Positions 1 to 6,969 of a DNA stretch of 21,584 bases are shown here, piece by piece; within the stretch, counting starts at the first letter, position 1; the number at the start of each line of letters is the position of its first letter. The notes under the pieces were generated by a model that was not told the origin of the DNA, searched no databases, and saw nothing but the letters and a program-made list of their open reading frames with translations. The DNA is from CAWVWF01 sp963933885. Lineage in GTDB: Bacteria; Bacteroidota; Bacteroidia; Flavobacteriales_C; GCA-002722245. The stretch spans positions 1 to 21,584 of the forward strand of contig CAWVWF010000037.1 of the NCBI GenBank assembly GCA_963933885.1, given 5' to 3'. The translations under genes were made by a program, and so were the position numbers.

Positions 1-1
1 G

Positions 2-247
2 ATGAGTAAAACATTCTTTCACAGAGTAAACTACGAATTGGACGGAAAGCATTTATTATTAAAAGTTGATGCTAAAAACGGAATGCCAATCGAATGGAAA
101 AACTTCCAAAAGATCTATAAATTAAAAGATGGTTACTTGCTTTCAATCGCAAGAGGTCAATTTATTTTTTTACCATACACTATCTTTAAGAACGAAAACG
201 ATAAAAAACTTACTGAAGTAATCTTTAGCAGAAAAAGCTTAATCTAA
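2..247 (+). CDS. YcxB-like protein, C-terminal part (cut by window edge)
   Basis: The 81 visible residues resemble the C-terminal domain of YcxB-like proteins: a tryptophan-containing strand (IEWKNFQKIYKLKDGYLLSI), then a hydrophobic strand ending in a proline (FIFLPYTIF), then charged residues and a short tail. YcxB-like proteins are usually about twice this length with an N-terminal pair of membrane helices, so the ATG at base 2 is probably an internal methionine and the gene probably begins outside the window. The function of the family is unknown. The stop lies 6 nt before the first FKBP gene, so the two are probably co-transcribed. Family assignment is by motif resemblance only. Confidence 0.55.
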   Translation: MSKTFFHRVNYELDGKHLLLKVDAKNGMPIEWKNFQKIYKLKDGYLLSIARGQFIFLPYTIFKNENDKKLTEVIFSRKSLI

Positions 248-253
248 TCAACT

Positions 254-1282
254 ATGACTTTAAAATCTATATCTATTTTAGGTTTATCTTCAATTTTACT
301 TGCTTGTGGAGGAAGTGAAAACACAGAAGATAATGACACAAATAACAACGACAGTTTAGAAATTGCTACACAATTCAACGCTGCTGCTGATATCAATCCA
401 AATGCTGCACCAGCACCTGTTGCTGTTTTTGACACAGTAGTTGCAACTGGAGTATTAGTAGATGACCTTTCTTACATGCATGGAATTGCATTCGCTCAAC
501 GTTTAATGAGAGAAAGAATAACATTTATTGATGCAACAGAACTTGGAGCCGTTTTTCTTGAATTCGAATCAGGAACAAAAACAGCTATCCTACCAAAAGA
601 TGCATCTATAAAATTAAGAGAATTAAGCAAAGCTTCTAATAAATTTCAACAAGTTAGCCCTGCTCAAAAAGTTGAAGCAACTGATGCTTTCGCTTCTTTA
701 GTTTATGAAGCAGAACTTAAGTATGAAGGTTTAAAAGAAGTAAAGACTGAAAAATTCGTTGAAGGATTAAACGGATATGTTAAGAACCAAGTAATTCCTT
801 CTGCTGATTTAATACAGATGTATACAACAGCAATCAAAGGTTATGAAGATAAAATGGCAATTGAACGTCAGGAAAAAACATTGGCTGAAGGGAAAGCAAA
901 AGCACCAGATCAATATGCTTTCTTAGCAAAAAAAGAAAAGGAAAAAGGGATTTCTAAAACAGCAAGTGGTTTACTTTACGAAATAATCACTCCTGGAACT
1001 GGAACAAAACCAAACCCTACAAATAAAGTTAAAGTTCATTACGAAGGTTCTACAATCGATGGAAAAGTTTTCGATTCTTCTTATGCAAGAGGAGAACCTA
1101 TTGAGTTTGGATTAGGACAAGTAATTAAAGGATGGACTGAAGGTTTACAATTGATGAGTCCAGGTGCTAAGTACAAATTCTATATCCCTCAAGATTTAGG
1201 CTATGGAGTTAGAGGTTCAGGAGCTAAAATCCCACCTTATGCTACTTTAATTTTCACAGTAGAATTAATATCATTTCAATAA
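254..1282 (+). CDS. FKBP-type peptidyl-prolyl isomerase, lipoprotein
   Basis: A 342-residue envelope prolyl cis-trans isomerase expected to help fold exported proteins. A signal peptide ends in the lipobox SILLAC with the lipidated cysteine at residue 18, followed by an acidic, asparagine-rich linker to about residue 60. Residues 65–215 form the helical FKBP_N dimerisation-type domain of Mip-like proteins. The FKBP catalytic domain covers about 255–342 and keeps the active-site set of FKBP12: Y263, F273, D274, F285, V290, I291, W294, Y317 and F334. It is preceded at 6 nt by the YcxB-like gene and followed after 28 nt by a paralogue; one terminator after the paralogue suggests a single transcript. 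The acidic stretch after the cysteine could act as a surface-export signal, but this is inference. Confidence 0.93.
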   Translation: MTLKSISILGLSSILLACGGSENTEDNDTNNNDSLEIATQFNAAADINPNAAPAPVAVFDTVVATGVLVDDLSYMHGIAFAQRLMRERITFIDATELGAVFLEFESGTKTAILPKDASIKLRELSKASNKFQQVSPAQKVEATDAFASLVYEAELKYEGLKEVKTEKFVEGLNGYVKNQVIPSADLIQMYTTAIKGYEDKMAIERQEKTLAEGKAKAPDQYAFLAKKEKEKGISKTASGLLYEIITPGTGTKPNPTNKVKVHYEGSTIDGKVFDSSYARGEPIEFGLGQVIKGWTEGLQLMSPGAKYKFYIPQDLGYGVRGSGAKIPPYATLIFTVELISFQ

Positions 1283-1310
1283 ATAACAACCACACATTAA
1301 ATTACACACA

Positions 1311-2159
1311 ATGGAAAGTACTACAGTCGAAGCAACAGGAAACAAAGTTGATGATTTATCTTACGTTCACGGATTTGGAATGGCACAAGGTTTAACACAA
1401 CAAGGTTTCTCTTTCATAAACATGGAATTATTAGGAAACTGTTTCAATGAGTTTGCTAACAAAACTAAAGAATTAGTTGAGCCACAAGCTGCAGATACAG
1501 CTTTAAGAGCATTAGCTCAAACAACTGAAAACTTTCAAAACATCAACGACGAACAGACAATTAACGTTTCTGAATTGTTCGCTAGTTTGTTTTACCAAAC
1601 ACAACTTTTTCACCCAGCTTTTGAAGATATCAATGTAGCTAAAGTTTCTGAAGGAATCATTAACTTCTCTAAGGAACAAAATCCTCCAGCTAAAGAAATG
1701 GTTGAAGCTTATTCTGAAATCATGGAAAAGTTCCAAGCAGTTGCTGATGCTGAAGGTGCTGAGAAAGCAAAAGAAGCTGGTAAAGAAGGAATTGCATTCT
1801 TAGAAGAAAACGCTAAAAAAGACGGAATTACTGTTACTGAAAGCGGTTTACAATACGAAGTTATCGAAGCTGGAGAAGGTGACAAACCAACTGCAGATAA
1901 TGAAGTAACTGTTGATTATGAAGGAACTACTATCGATGGAAAAGTATTCGATTCGTCTTACGCAAGAGGAGAGAATATTTCTTTCGGATTAGGTCAAGTA
2001 ATCAAAGGTTGGACTGAAGGTTTACAATTAATGAGTCCAGGTGCTAAATATAAGTTCTACATTCCACAAGAACTTGCATATGGAGAAAGAGGTGCTGGAG
2101 CGGATATTCCTGCTTATGCTGCATTAATCTTTACAGTTGAATTATATTCTTTTAAATAA
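1311..2159 (+). CDS. FKBP-type peptidyl-prolyl isomerase without signal peptide
   Basis: A 282-residue paralogue of the preceding gene with the same order: helical FKBP_N-like domain (about residues 12–160) and FKBP catalytic domain (about 195–282) with the aromatic pocket conserved (VDYEG, KVFDSSYARG, VIKGWTEG, AYGERG). The first residues, MESTTVEATGNKVDDLSY, are polar and contain no signal peptide or lipobox, and no upstream in-frame start supplies one, so it should remain in the cytoplasm. The catalytic domains of the two copies are far more alike than the N-terminal domains, including a run of 16 identical residues (VIKGWTEGLQLMSPGA). It is the last gene before a strong terminator. The substrate is not evident. 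Confidence 0.9.
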   Translation: MESTTVEATGNKVDDLSYVHGFGMAQGLTQQGFSFINMELLGNCFNEFANKTKELVEPQAADTALRALAQTTENFQNINDEQTINVSELFASLFYQTQLFHPAFEDINVAKVSEGIINFSKEQNPPAKEMVEAYSEIMEKFQAVADAEGAEKAKEAGKEGIAFLEENAKKDGITVTESGLQYEVIEAGEGDKPTADNEVTVDYEGTTIDGKVFDSSYARGENISFGLGQVIKGWTEGLQLMSPGAKYKFYIPQELAYGERGAGADIPAYAALIFTVELYSFK

Positions 2160-2183
2160 GGATCAATCATACTATATTAAATA

Positions 2184-2211
2184 GCCGATACATTTTGTGT
2201 CGGCTTTTTTT
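2184..2211 (+). terminator. Rho-independent terminator of the FKBP operon
   Basis: A 9-bp stem (GCCGATACA with TGTGTCGGC, one G-T pair, loop TTT) is followed directly by seven T residues. It lies 24 nt after the stop of the second FKBP gene. Confidence 0.93.
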
Positions 2212-2244
2212 ATGCTCTTTTTTTTATGTTAAAAAATGACGTAT

Positions 2245-2326
2245 TGTGTTTCGGATACCCACAAGGGGCATCCCTACAAAATCAGTACGCAATGTAGGGA
2301 TGCCCCTTGTGGGTATCCGAAACACA
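2245..2326. repeat. 34-bp perfect inverted repeat (REP/MITE-like)
   Basis: Arms 2245–2278 and 2293–2326 are exact reverse complements over 34 bases, separated by a 14-nt loop (2279–2292). The arms hold GC-rich blocks (GGGGCATCCC, GGGATGCCCC) unlike the AT-rich flanks. There is no T tract on either side, and both flanking transcripts already have their own terminators, so it does not look like a terminator. Long palindromes of this kind are typical of dispersed intergenic repeats moved by REP-associated tyrosine transposases; no transposase is in the window. Confidence 0.9.
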
Positions 2327-2402
2327 GTTGCATAATTGTCATACAATAATTCAGAGGACTTTGAGCTAGTCAGAAATACAATCCCCTCTCCTACTTATAA
2401 GC

Positions 2403-2436
2403 ACAAAAAAAAGGAATATCTTTTCAGATATTCCTT
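2403..2436 (-). terminator. Rho-independent terminator of the S41 protease operon
   Basis: Read on the minus strand, a 10-bp stem AAGGAATATC / GATATTCCTT with a 6-nt loop is followed by a run of eight T residues. It lies about 25 nt after the stop of the downstream gene of the operon (2461). Confidence 0.93.
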
Positions 2437-2460
2437 TCCAATATTATACTTTACTCCAAA

Positions 2461-3492
2461 TTACTTTGGTACATGTCTATCAGTAAAACTAGCAACCTTG
2501 TTATTCCAGTTGTCAATTAATTGACCTCTCTTATTGTTAAGTTTATTGTTACTGTTATTGTAATCGTTACTTCCTTTATTAAGCTCGTTTACTTTTTCAT
2601 TGTAACCATCAACATCCTCTTGAGTTCTCGTCTTCTTAGACTGAAAAGCTTTGTCGTACTTAGTAAACTTTTCGCTTGTTAATAAGAAATCAATCATTAC
2701 AGGCATGTCCTTATCAGCTTCGTTAACATAAAAAGTAAGCATTTGCTTACAAGCAGAAATTAATGAATTATCACCTTTAAAGCTTTTTAAAGCAGCCAAT
2801 TTAGTTAAACCTTCCTCAGCATAAACCTTCATAGATTGCTTACTTTGCTCAGTAGCATTGATATCCTTAGCACTTAAAGCGATGATCATTTTTGATTCTT
2901 GAACACTTGCCTTAAAGAAAATTAAGTAAACAGGATTGTAATAGTCATAAACCAAACCTGCAGCTTCCATCTTTTTACCTAACTCACTGTTGTCTTCCAA
3001 TAAGTTAATGTTGTTACCAGCACAAAAACGCTTTTGCTCTCTACCTACCATGTCAGATGCAGCTGAAAGCTTATCACTTGCTGTTTTCTTAGCCAATAAG
3101 AATGCTTCCATTTGATCATAAGACTGTTCAGCAATCTCTTCTAAATCCATAATTTTAGCATAATCGTTCACCATAACACTGTGACTCATACTTAAGTATT
3201 CTAAAACAGAATCTTTGTATGCAGAACTTCCATTAAATGCTTTTAATCCTTTAATCGTTTTTTGAGCAGCTAAATTTGTTTTAATTAATTGCTTTCTTCT
3301 TTTGTTAATTTTCCTACCACTTTTATTATGAGAAGCAGCTTGAGTATACTTCCAACTTGCTTCTGAAATTGCAGTATATTCTGTACCGATAGTCTCAAAA
3401 TATTCAATTGCTGTCTGTCCGAAAGACATCCCTCCTGAAAGCAAAATCATTATTGCAACAAGGCTTGTTTTTAAATTTGTAATTGTACTCAT
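2461..3492 (-). CDS. Secreted alpha-helical protein with internal duplication
   Basis: A 343-residue protein with a signal peptide (cleavage probably after SFGQ, residue 26) and a long, mostly helical mature part rich in Lys, Ala, Ser and Asn. Two halves appear related: residues about 72–118 (GLKAFNGSSAYKDSVLEYL...) and about 224–270 (ALKSFKGDNSLISACKQML...) share spacing of small and hydrophobic residues, so the protein may be an internal duplication. It resembles proteins annotated in Bacteroidota as the LIC11966 surface-protein family, but I am not sure of that. The C-terminal 60 residues are Asn/Lys-rich and coiled-coil-like. The S41 protease gene ends 5 nt upstream, so the pair is an operon and this protein could be a partner or substrate of the protease; that is inference. 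Confidence 0.8.
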   Translation of the reverse strand: MSTITNLKTSLVAIMILLSGGMSFGQTAIEYFETIGTEYTAISEASWKYTQAASHNKSGRKINKRRKQLIKTNLAAQKTIKGLKAFNGSSAYKDSVLEYLSMSHSVMVNDYAKIMDLEEIAEQSYDQMEAFLLAKKTASDKLSAASDMVGREQKRFCAGNNINLLEDNSELGKKMEAAGLVYDYYNPVYLIFFKASVQESKMIIALSAKDINATEQSKQSMKVYAEEGLTKLAALKSFKGDNSLISACKQMLTFYVNEADKDMPVMIDFLLTSEKFTKYDKAFQSKKTRTQEDVDGYNEKVNELNKGSNDYNNSNNKLNNKRGQLIDNWNNKVASFTDRHVPK

Positions 3493-3497
3493 AGTTG

Positions 3498-5582
3498 TTA
3501 TTTAGTTATTAAATCGTTCAATACTTTATATGTTTCTTCAATATAAATATCATGTTGAAGTTTCGTTCTTACTTTCTTGTTTTTAGCAGCTACTTCTTCG
3601 TATAAATTAATAATATCTGCATCGTATCCATTATTAATAATTTGATACACAATCGTACTATCCTCCGTTAATTCTCCAATTTCATCAATTGTATTCCACT
3701 TTTTTTCATTCAAAACCTTATACTCGTTTAACCCAAGAGGCATTTTATTTTCTAACTCAGAAACTAACTTTTGAAGCTTTAAATTAAGTCTAATAATCTC
3801 TTGGAAATTCTTACTTTGGGTTACTCGTTGCTTACTATTACTAGCTAACAAACTTGTATTGTTAATAGGTAAAGGTGTATGATAAATCTTCTTTACAATA
3901 GAATCCGATTTTAAAGCCGTTGCATTCTCCGACTCCCCCTCTTCTATTCCATCCGTTAAGTTTGGTAAAACAACATCAGGTATCACACCTATCAATTGAT
4001 GTGTATTCCCTTTAATCCTGAATAACTTGGCAATTGTTAGTTTCACAAATCCAAAATCATTCATTTCATTAGTATGTCGAAACATGAAGTTTGTATCCAA
4101 AGGAATCACGCTTTGAGCTGTCGCTTTTCCATAAGTTGGTGAACCAACTATGATTGCTCTATTGTAATCCTGTAATGTCCCCGAAACTAACTCTGATGCA
4201 GATGCACTATACTTGTTGACCATAATTGCCATTGGTCCGTCGTATGATAAACCTCTATTAAAATCCTTTATAGTTCTAGGTTTTTCACCTCTATATTTTT
4301 GAATTAAAATCGGACCAGCATCTATAAAAATCCCCGCTAAACCAACTGCTTCTTTCATAGATCCTCCACCGTTGTATCTTAAATCTATAATTAACCCATC
4401 AATATTGTCTCTCTTTAACTTTATCAACTCTCTAGCAACATCATTCGCACATCCCAATTGATTTCCTCCACCGAAATCTGTGTAGAAGGCAGGAAGCGTT
4501 ATGTACCCAATTTTCTTTTCTCCGCTTAAGACAAAGCTTTTCACTGAATTCTCATCAATTTCTACTTTCTGTTTTTTAAGCTTCACTTTTTTTCTTGCTC
4601 CATCACTTTTTAAAATAGTAATTGTAATTTCATCCGATTGAATAGAGTTTACAAATCTTCTAACTGTTCTGAAGTTTTTCTTTTCAGCATTAATAGACTT
4701 CCCTCCTGGTACTTTTATACTCAAAATGACATCGCCTTCATGTAATTCATTAGAGTTCCAAGCAGCTCCTCCAGGTGCTATTTTAGAAATCACAGTTTTG
4801 CTCTCATCTCCTTTACCTATCCCAAATCCAAACAAGAATGCTTCTTTACTTAACTGCTGTTCAAATTCTTTTTTCTGAGAAATTGAGAAATAGTTTGAAT
4901 GCGGATCAAACTCTATAGCAATCGCATTTAACAATTCCTCAAACATTAAAAATCTGATCTCAGAACCTTCAACTTCTAACTGCTCTATCCACTCCTTGTA
5001 GCTTGTTACTAAATCATCCTTTACTTCCTTTTCAAAAGTTAATATTGAATCGTTTGAAACTGAATAATCAACACTATCAAGCATTGCGTAGGATATCATC
5101 CCTGATAATACTGAAGATTTTAAATACTTATTAAATCGCTTTTCGACTGCTACCTTATTTTTTGGTAGAATTACACTAGCTGCTTCTGGAAGAATAAATG
5201 TTTCTTTAATATTATAATTTTGCTTCTTAAGACTAAAGCTTTCTACGGCTGCTTTTCTAATGATTGATTTTGATTTGTATTGTTTGAAGAAAGCGTCAAA
5301 AAAATACCAGATTTTACTATCGTTGGTAGACTGGTTTAAACTTGAAGAGATAATTAATTTAATGGCTGGTTCATCAAACAAAGTTTGTCGGGAATCGATC
5401 TCTCCAAAAAACCTATAAAAAATATTGGTAAGCTCTTTATCAGATATTGTTTTTTCGGAATAATGAAAATCATTAAAAACAGCCAATTGCATGCTTAAAA
5501 TTTCCTTTTCTCTTTGCACATTCTCACCTGCAAAAAGACAATTTAAAAAAGTTAGTAAAGCAATAATTAAAATAAATCTCAT
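3498..5582 (-). CDS. Carboxyl-terminal processing protease, S41 family (Prc type)
   Basis: A 694-residue periplasmic serine protease that cleaves proteins near their C-termini. Order (numbered from the ATG at 5582): signal peptide (about 1–18), helical N-terminal domain of tail-specific proteases (about 25–225, with ISDKELTNIFYRFFGEID), PDZ domain (about 235–345), then the S41 catalytic domain (about 350–545). The serine/lysine dyad is visible: S461 in YSASASELVSG and K486 in GSPTYGKATAQ, 25 residues apart as in E. coli Prc. The RYNGGGS substrate-pocket motif is present. A reading frame continues upstream to a TTG at 5618, but that extension covers a promoter box, and only the start at 5582 gives a clean signal peptide. 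It is first of two genes. A 150-residue charged C-terminal tail has no recognised domain. Confidence 0.93.
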   Translation of the reverse strand: MRFILIIALLTFLNCLFAGENVQREKEILSMQLAVFNDFHYSEKTISDKELTNIFYRFFGEIDSRQTLFDEPAIKLIISSSLNQSTNDSKIWYFFDAFFKQYKSKSIIRKAAVESFSLKKQNYNIKETFILPEAASVILPKNKVAVEKRFNKYLKSSVLSGMISYAMLDSVDYSVSNDSILTFEKEVKDDLVTSYKEWIEQLEVEGSEIRFLMFEELLNAIAIEFDPHSNYFSISQKKEFEQQLSKEAFLFGFGIGKGDESKTVISKIAPGGAAWNSNELHEGDVILSIKVPGGKSINAEKKNFRTVRRFVNSIQSDEITITILKSDGARKKVKLKKQKVEIDENSVKSFVLSGEKKIGYITLPAFYTDFGGGNQLGCANDVARELIKLKRDNIDGLIIDLRYNGGGSMKEAVGLAGIFIDAGPILIQKYRGEKPRTIKDFNRGLSYDGPMAIMVNKYSASASELVSGTLQDYNRAIIVGSPTYGKATAQSVIPLDTNFMFRHTNEMNDFGFVKLTIAKLFRIKGNTHQLIGVIPDVVLPNLTDGIEEGESENATALKSDSIVKKIYHTPLPINNTSLLASNSKQRVTQSKNFQEIIRLNLKLQKLVSELENKMPLGLNEYKVLNEKKWNTIDEIGELTEDSTIVYQIINNGYDADIINLYEEVAAKNKKVRTKLQHDIYIEETYKVLNDLITK

Positions 5583-5602
5583 TCCCAGTATTTTTTTCGA
5601 TG

Positions 5603-5610
5603 CAAATATA
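5603..5610 (-). promoter_or_regulatory. -7 promoter box of the S41 protease operon
   Basis: On the minus strand TATATTTG matches the Bacteroidota -7 consensus TAnnTTTG exactly, 20 nt before the ATG at 5582. No good TTTG -33 element is seen at the usual spacing. The box lies inside the TTG-started extension of the frame, which argues against that start. Confidence 0.6.
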
Positions 5611-5706
5611 AACCTCAAATTTATTTTTTCGGTGACAAAACAAATAAATCATGGATAAATAATTTAAAAGCTTTGGATTGAGTATTTACATTTCACGCTA
5701 TACTGT

Positions 5707-5839
5707 TCGCTTACTCCTTCGACTCCGCTCAGGAGTACAAAAAAAACATTATTGTTAAAATGGAGGACAAGTAACAATACTACTAGATTACCATTAGTAG
5801 TTCGATTGTCATCCTGAGCGGAGTCGAAGGGCTAAGCGA
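5707..5839. repeat. Nested inverted repeat with two internal hairpins
   Basis: Outer arms 5707–5734 and 5812–5839 are complementary over 28 bases with one mismatch and one G-T pair; the inner 19 bases (CCTTCGACTCCGCTCAGGA, 5716–5734, and its exact complement 5812–5830) are perfect. The 77-nt interior holds two further stems: 5750–5757 with 5772–5779 (TATTGTTA/TAACAATA) and 5779–5785 with 5795–5801 (ACTACTA/TAGTAGT). The whole can fold like a three-arm junction. The CCTTCGACTCCGCTCAGGA core is a recurrent intergenic repeat in many Bacteroidota genomes. Confidence 0.85.
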
Positions 5840-5845
5840 TATCTA

Positions 5846-5882
5846 CAAAAAAGAGGTCATTCCAAAATTGAAATGACCTCTT
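5846..5882 (-). terminator. Rho-independent terminator of the B12 uptake operon
   Basis: On the minus strand, AAGAGGTCAT pairs with ATGACCTCTT (10 bp, extended by one more A-T pair), followed by a T run. It is 24 nt past the stop of the beta-propeller lipoprotein. Confidence 0.9.
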
Positions 5883-5905
5883 ATAAAGACTATTATTTAC
5901 TATGC

Positions 5906-6958
5906 TTACTTTATAAAAGCTTCATTAGCTCCTATTCCAAGAGAATAACTAGCAAGCGAATCTCCTGTTGAAGAATAAACTGACATTGTTGAAGCTGAAG
6001 TAAATCCGTTTGGATTAAATGTTAATATATTATCTGTTGCTGGATCTACAGAAACACCATAGAAACTACCTTCAATTATTGCAGGATCATTTATTGTTGA
6101 ACCGTCAATATTAAAAGCAAACACACCTCCGTATTCATGGTAATAGTAAATCACATCTTTCGTTGAATTGATTGCAATTCTTTTAATATCTTCAGTAGTT
6201 CCAACTGTGTAAGAATTTACGATTGCTTCAGAAGCAGGATTGATTTCATATAACATTGGAGCTGTTGGTCCATTTGTTTCCCAAGAAGCTAAACCTTGAC
6301 AACTTACCCAAATATTTCCATTCTTATCCTCTACAATATCGATTGGACGATAAGTTAAGTTAATCGTTGTATCAACTGTAAACGTTGCTAAATCGATGAT
6401 TGTAATTGAACTATCCAATGCGTACCCTCCACTATTCGCTACGAATAACTTTCCGTTCGAAATATGTAAATTCTCCGGCCCAGATCCTACAGCTAATGTA
6501 TCGGAAACAATATTAGATAATGTAGATATTTTATATACAGATCCAGCTCCACTTCCATCTGTTAAGTAAGCTGAATTTCCACTAAAATCAATATATCTTG
6601 GGTAAGAAAACGAAAGTGATTTGTTGTTTTTAAATGATGTTAAATCAACAATTTGTAAGTTTCCTCCAGCACTTCCAGTTGAAACTATATATCCTTTAGT
6701 TGAATTAACAGCTACCGATTGAACACCAGCTCCGGCACCAACACCACAGTTGGCATCTTCATAAAGTGAATTCGTTACTGTCCCAGTTGTTAAATCAACG
6801 TGAGAAACAGTCCCGCTGTTTGGCCAAGCTCCTTCGTTACTAATTAAAGCTCCTGAAGTAAATCCAAAAGCAACTTCACACGCAGCTGTTGGTTCATCCT
6901 TAGTACATGCAGTCATTAATATCCCTAATGAGACAGCTGCGATCATTGTTTTTTTCAT
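5906..6958 (-). CDS. YncE/DUF5074-like beta-propeller surface lipoprotein
   Basis: A 350-residue lipoprotein: signal peptide with lipobox LMTAC (Cys18), followed by TKDEP, which resembles the lysine/acidic export signal that places Bacteroidota lipoproteins on the cell surface. The mature part is a run of short beta-rich repeats typical of seven-bladed propellers of the YncE / DUF5074 kind, including the N-terminal ISNEGAWPNSGTVSHVDL signature and later blades (KLFVANSGGY, GNIWVSCQG). Members of this group sit next to TonB-dependent receptors for cobalamin in many Bacteroidota. Here it starts 11 nt after the receptor gene and is last in the riboswitch-controlled operon, so a role in capturing or handing over corrinoids is a reasonable inference; no ligand site can be named from sequence. 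Confidence 0.85.
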   Translation of the reverse strand: MKKTMIAAVSLGILMTACTKDEPTAACEVAFGFTSGALISNEGAWPNSGTVSHVDLTTGTVTNSLYEDANCGVGAGAGVQSVAVNSTKGYIVSTGSAGGNLQIVDLTSFKNNKSLSFSYPRYIDFSGNSAYLTDGSGAGSVYKISTLSNIVSDTLAVGSGPENLHISNGKLFVANSGGYALDSSITIIDLATFTVDTTINLTYRPIDIVEDKNGNIWVSCQGLASWETNGPTAPMLYEINPASEAIVNSYTVGTTEDIKRIAINSTKDVIYYYHEYGGVFAFNIDGSTINDPAIIEGSFYGVSVDPATDNILTFNPNGFTSASTMSVYSSTGDSLASYSLGIGANEAFIK

Positions 6959-6969
6959 ATTAAATAGAA

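Noticed and set aside
2336..2524. Open frame of 62 codons on the plus strand
   Set aside because: It runs through the terminator hairpin and the end of the antisense secreted-protein gene, and its product has no recognisable features.
5583..5618. Upstream TTG start for the S41 protease
   Set aside because: The extension covers the TATATTTG promoter box and puts extra residues in front of a good signal peptide.
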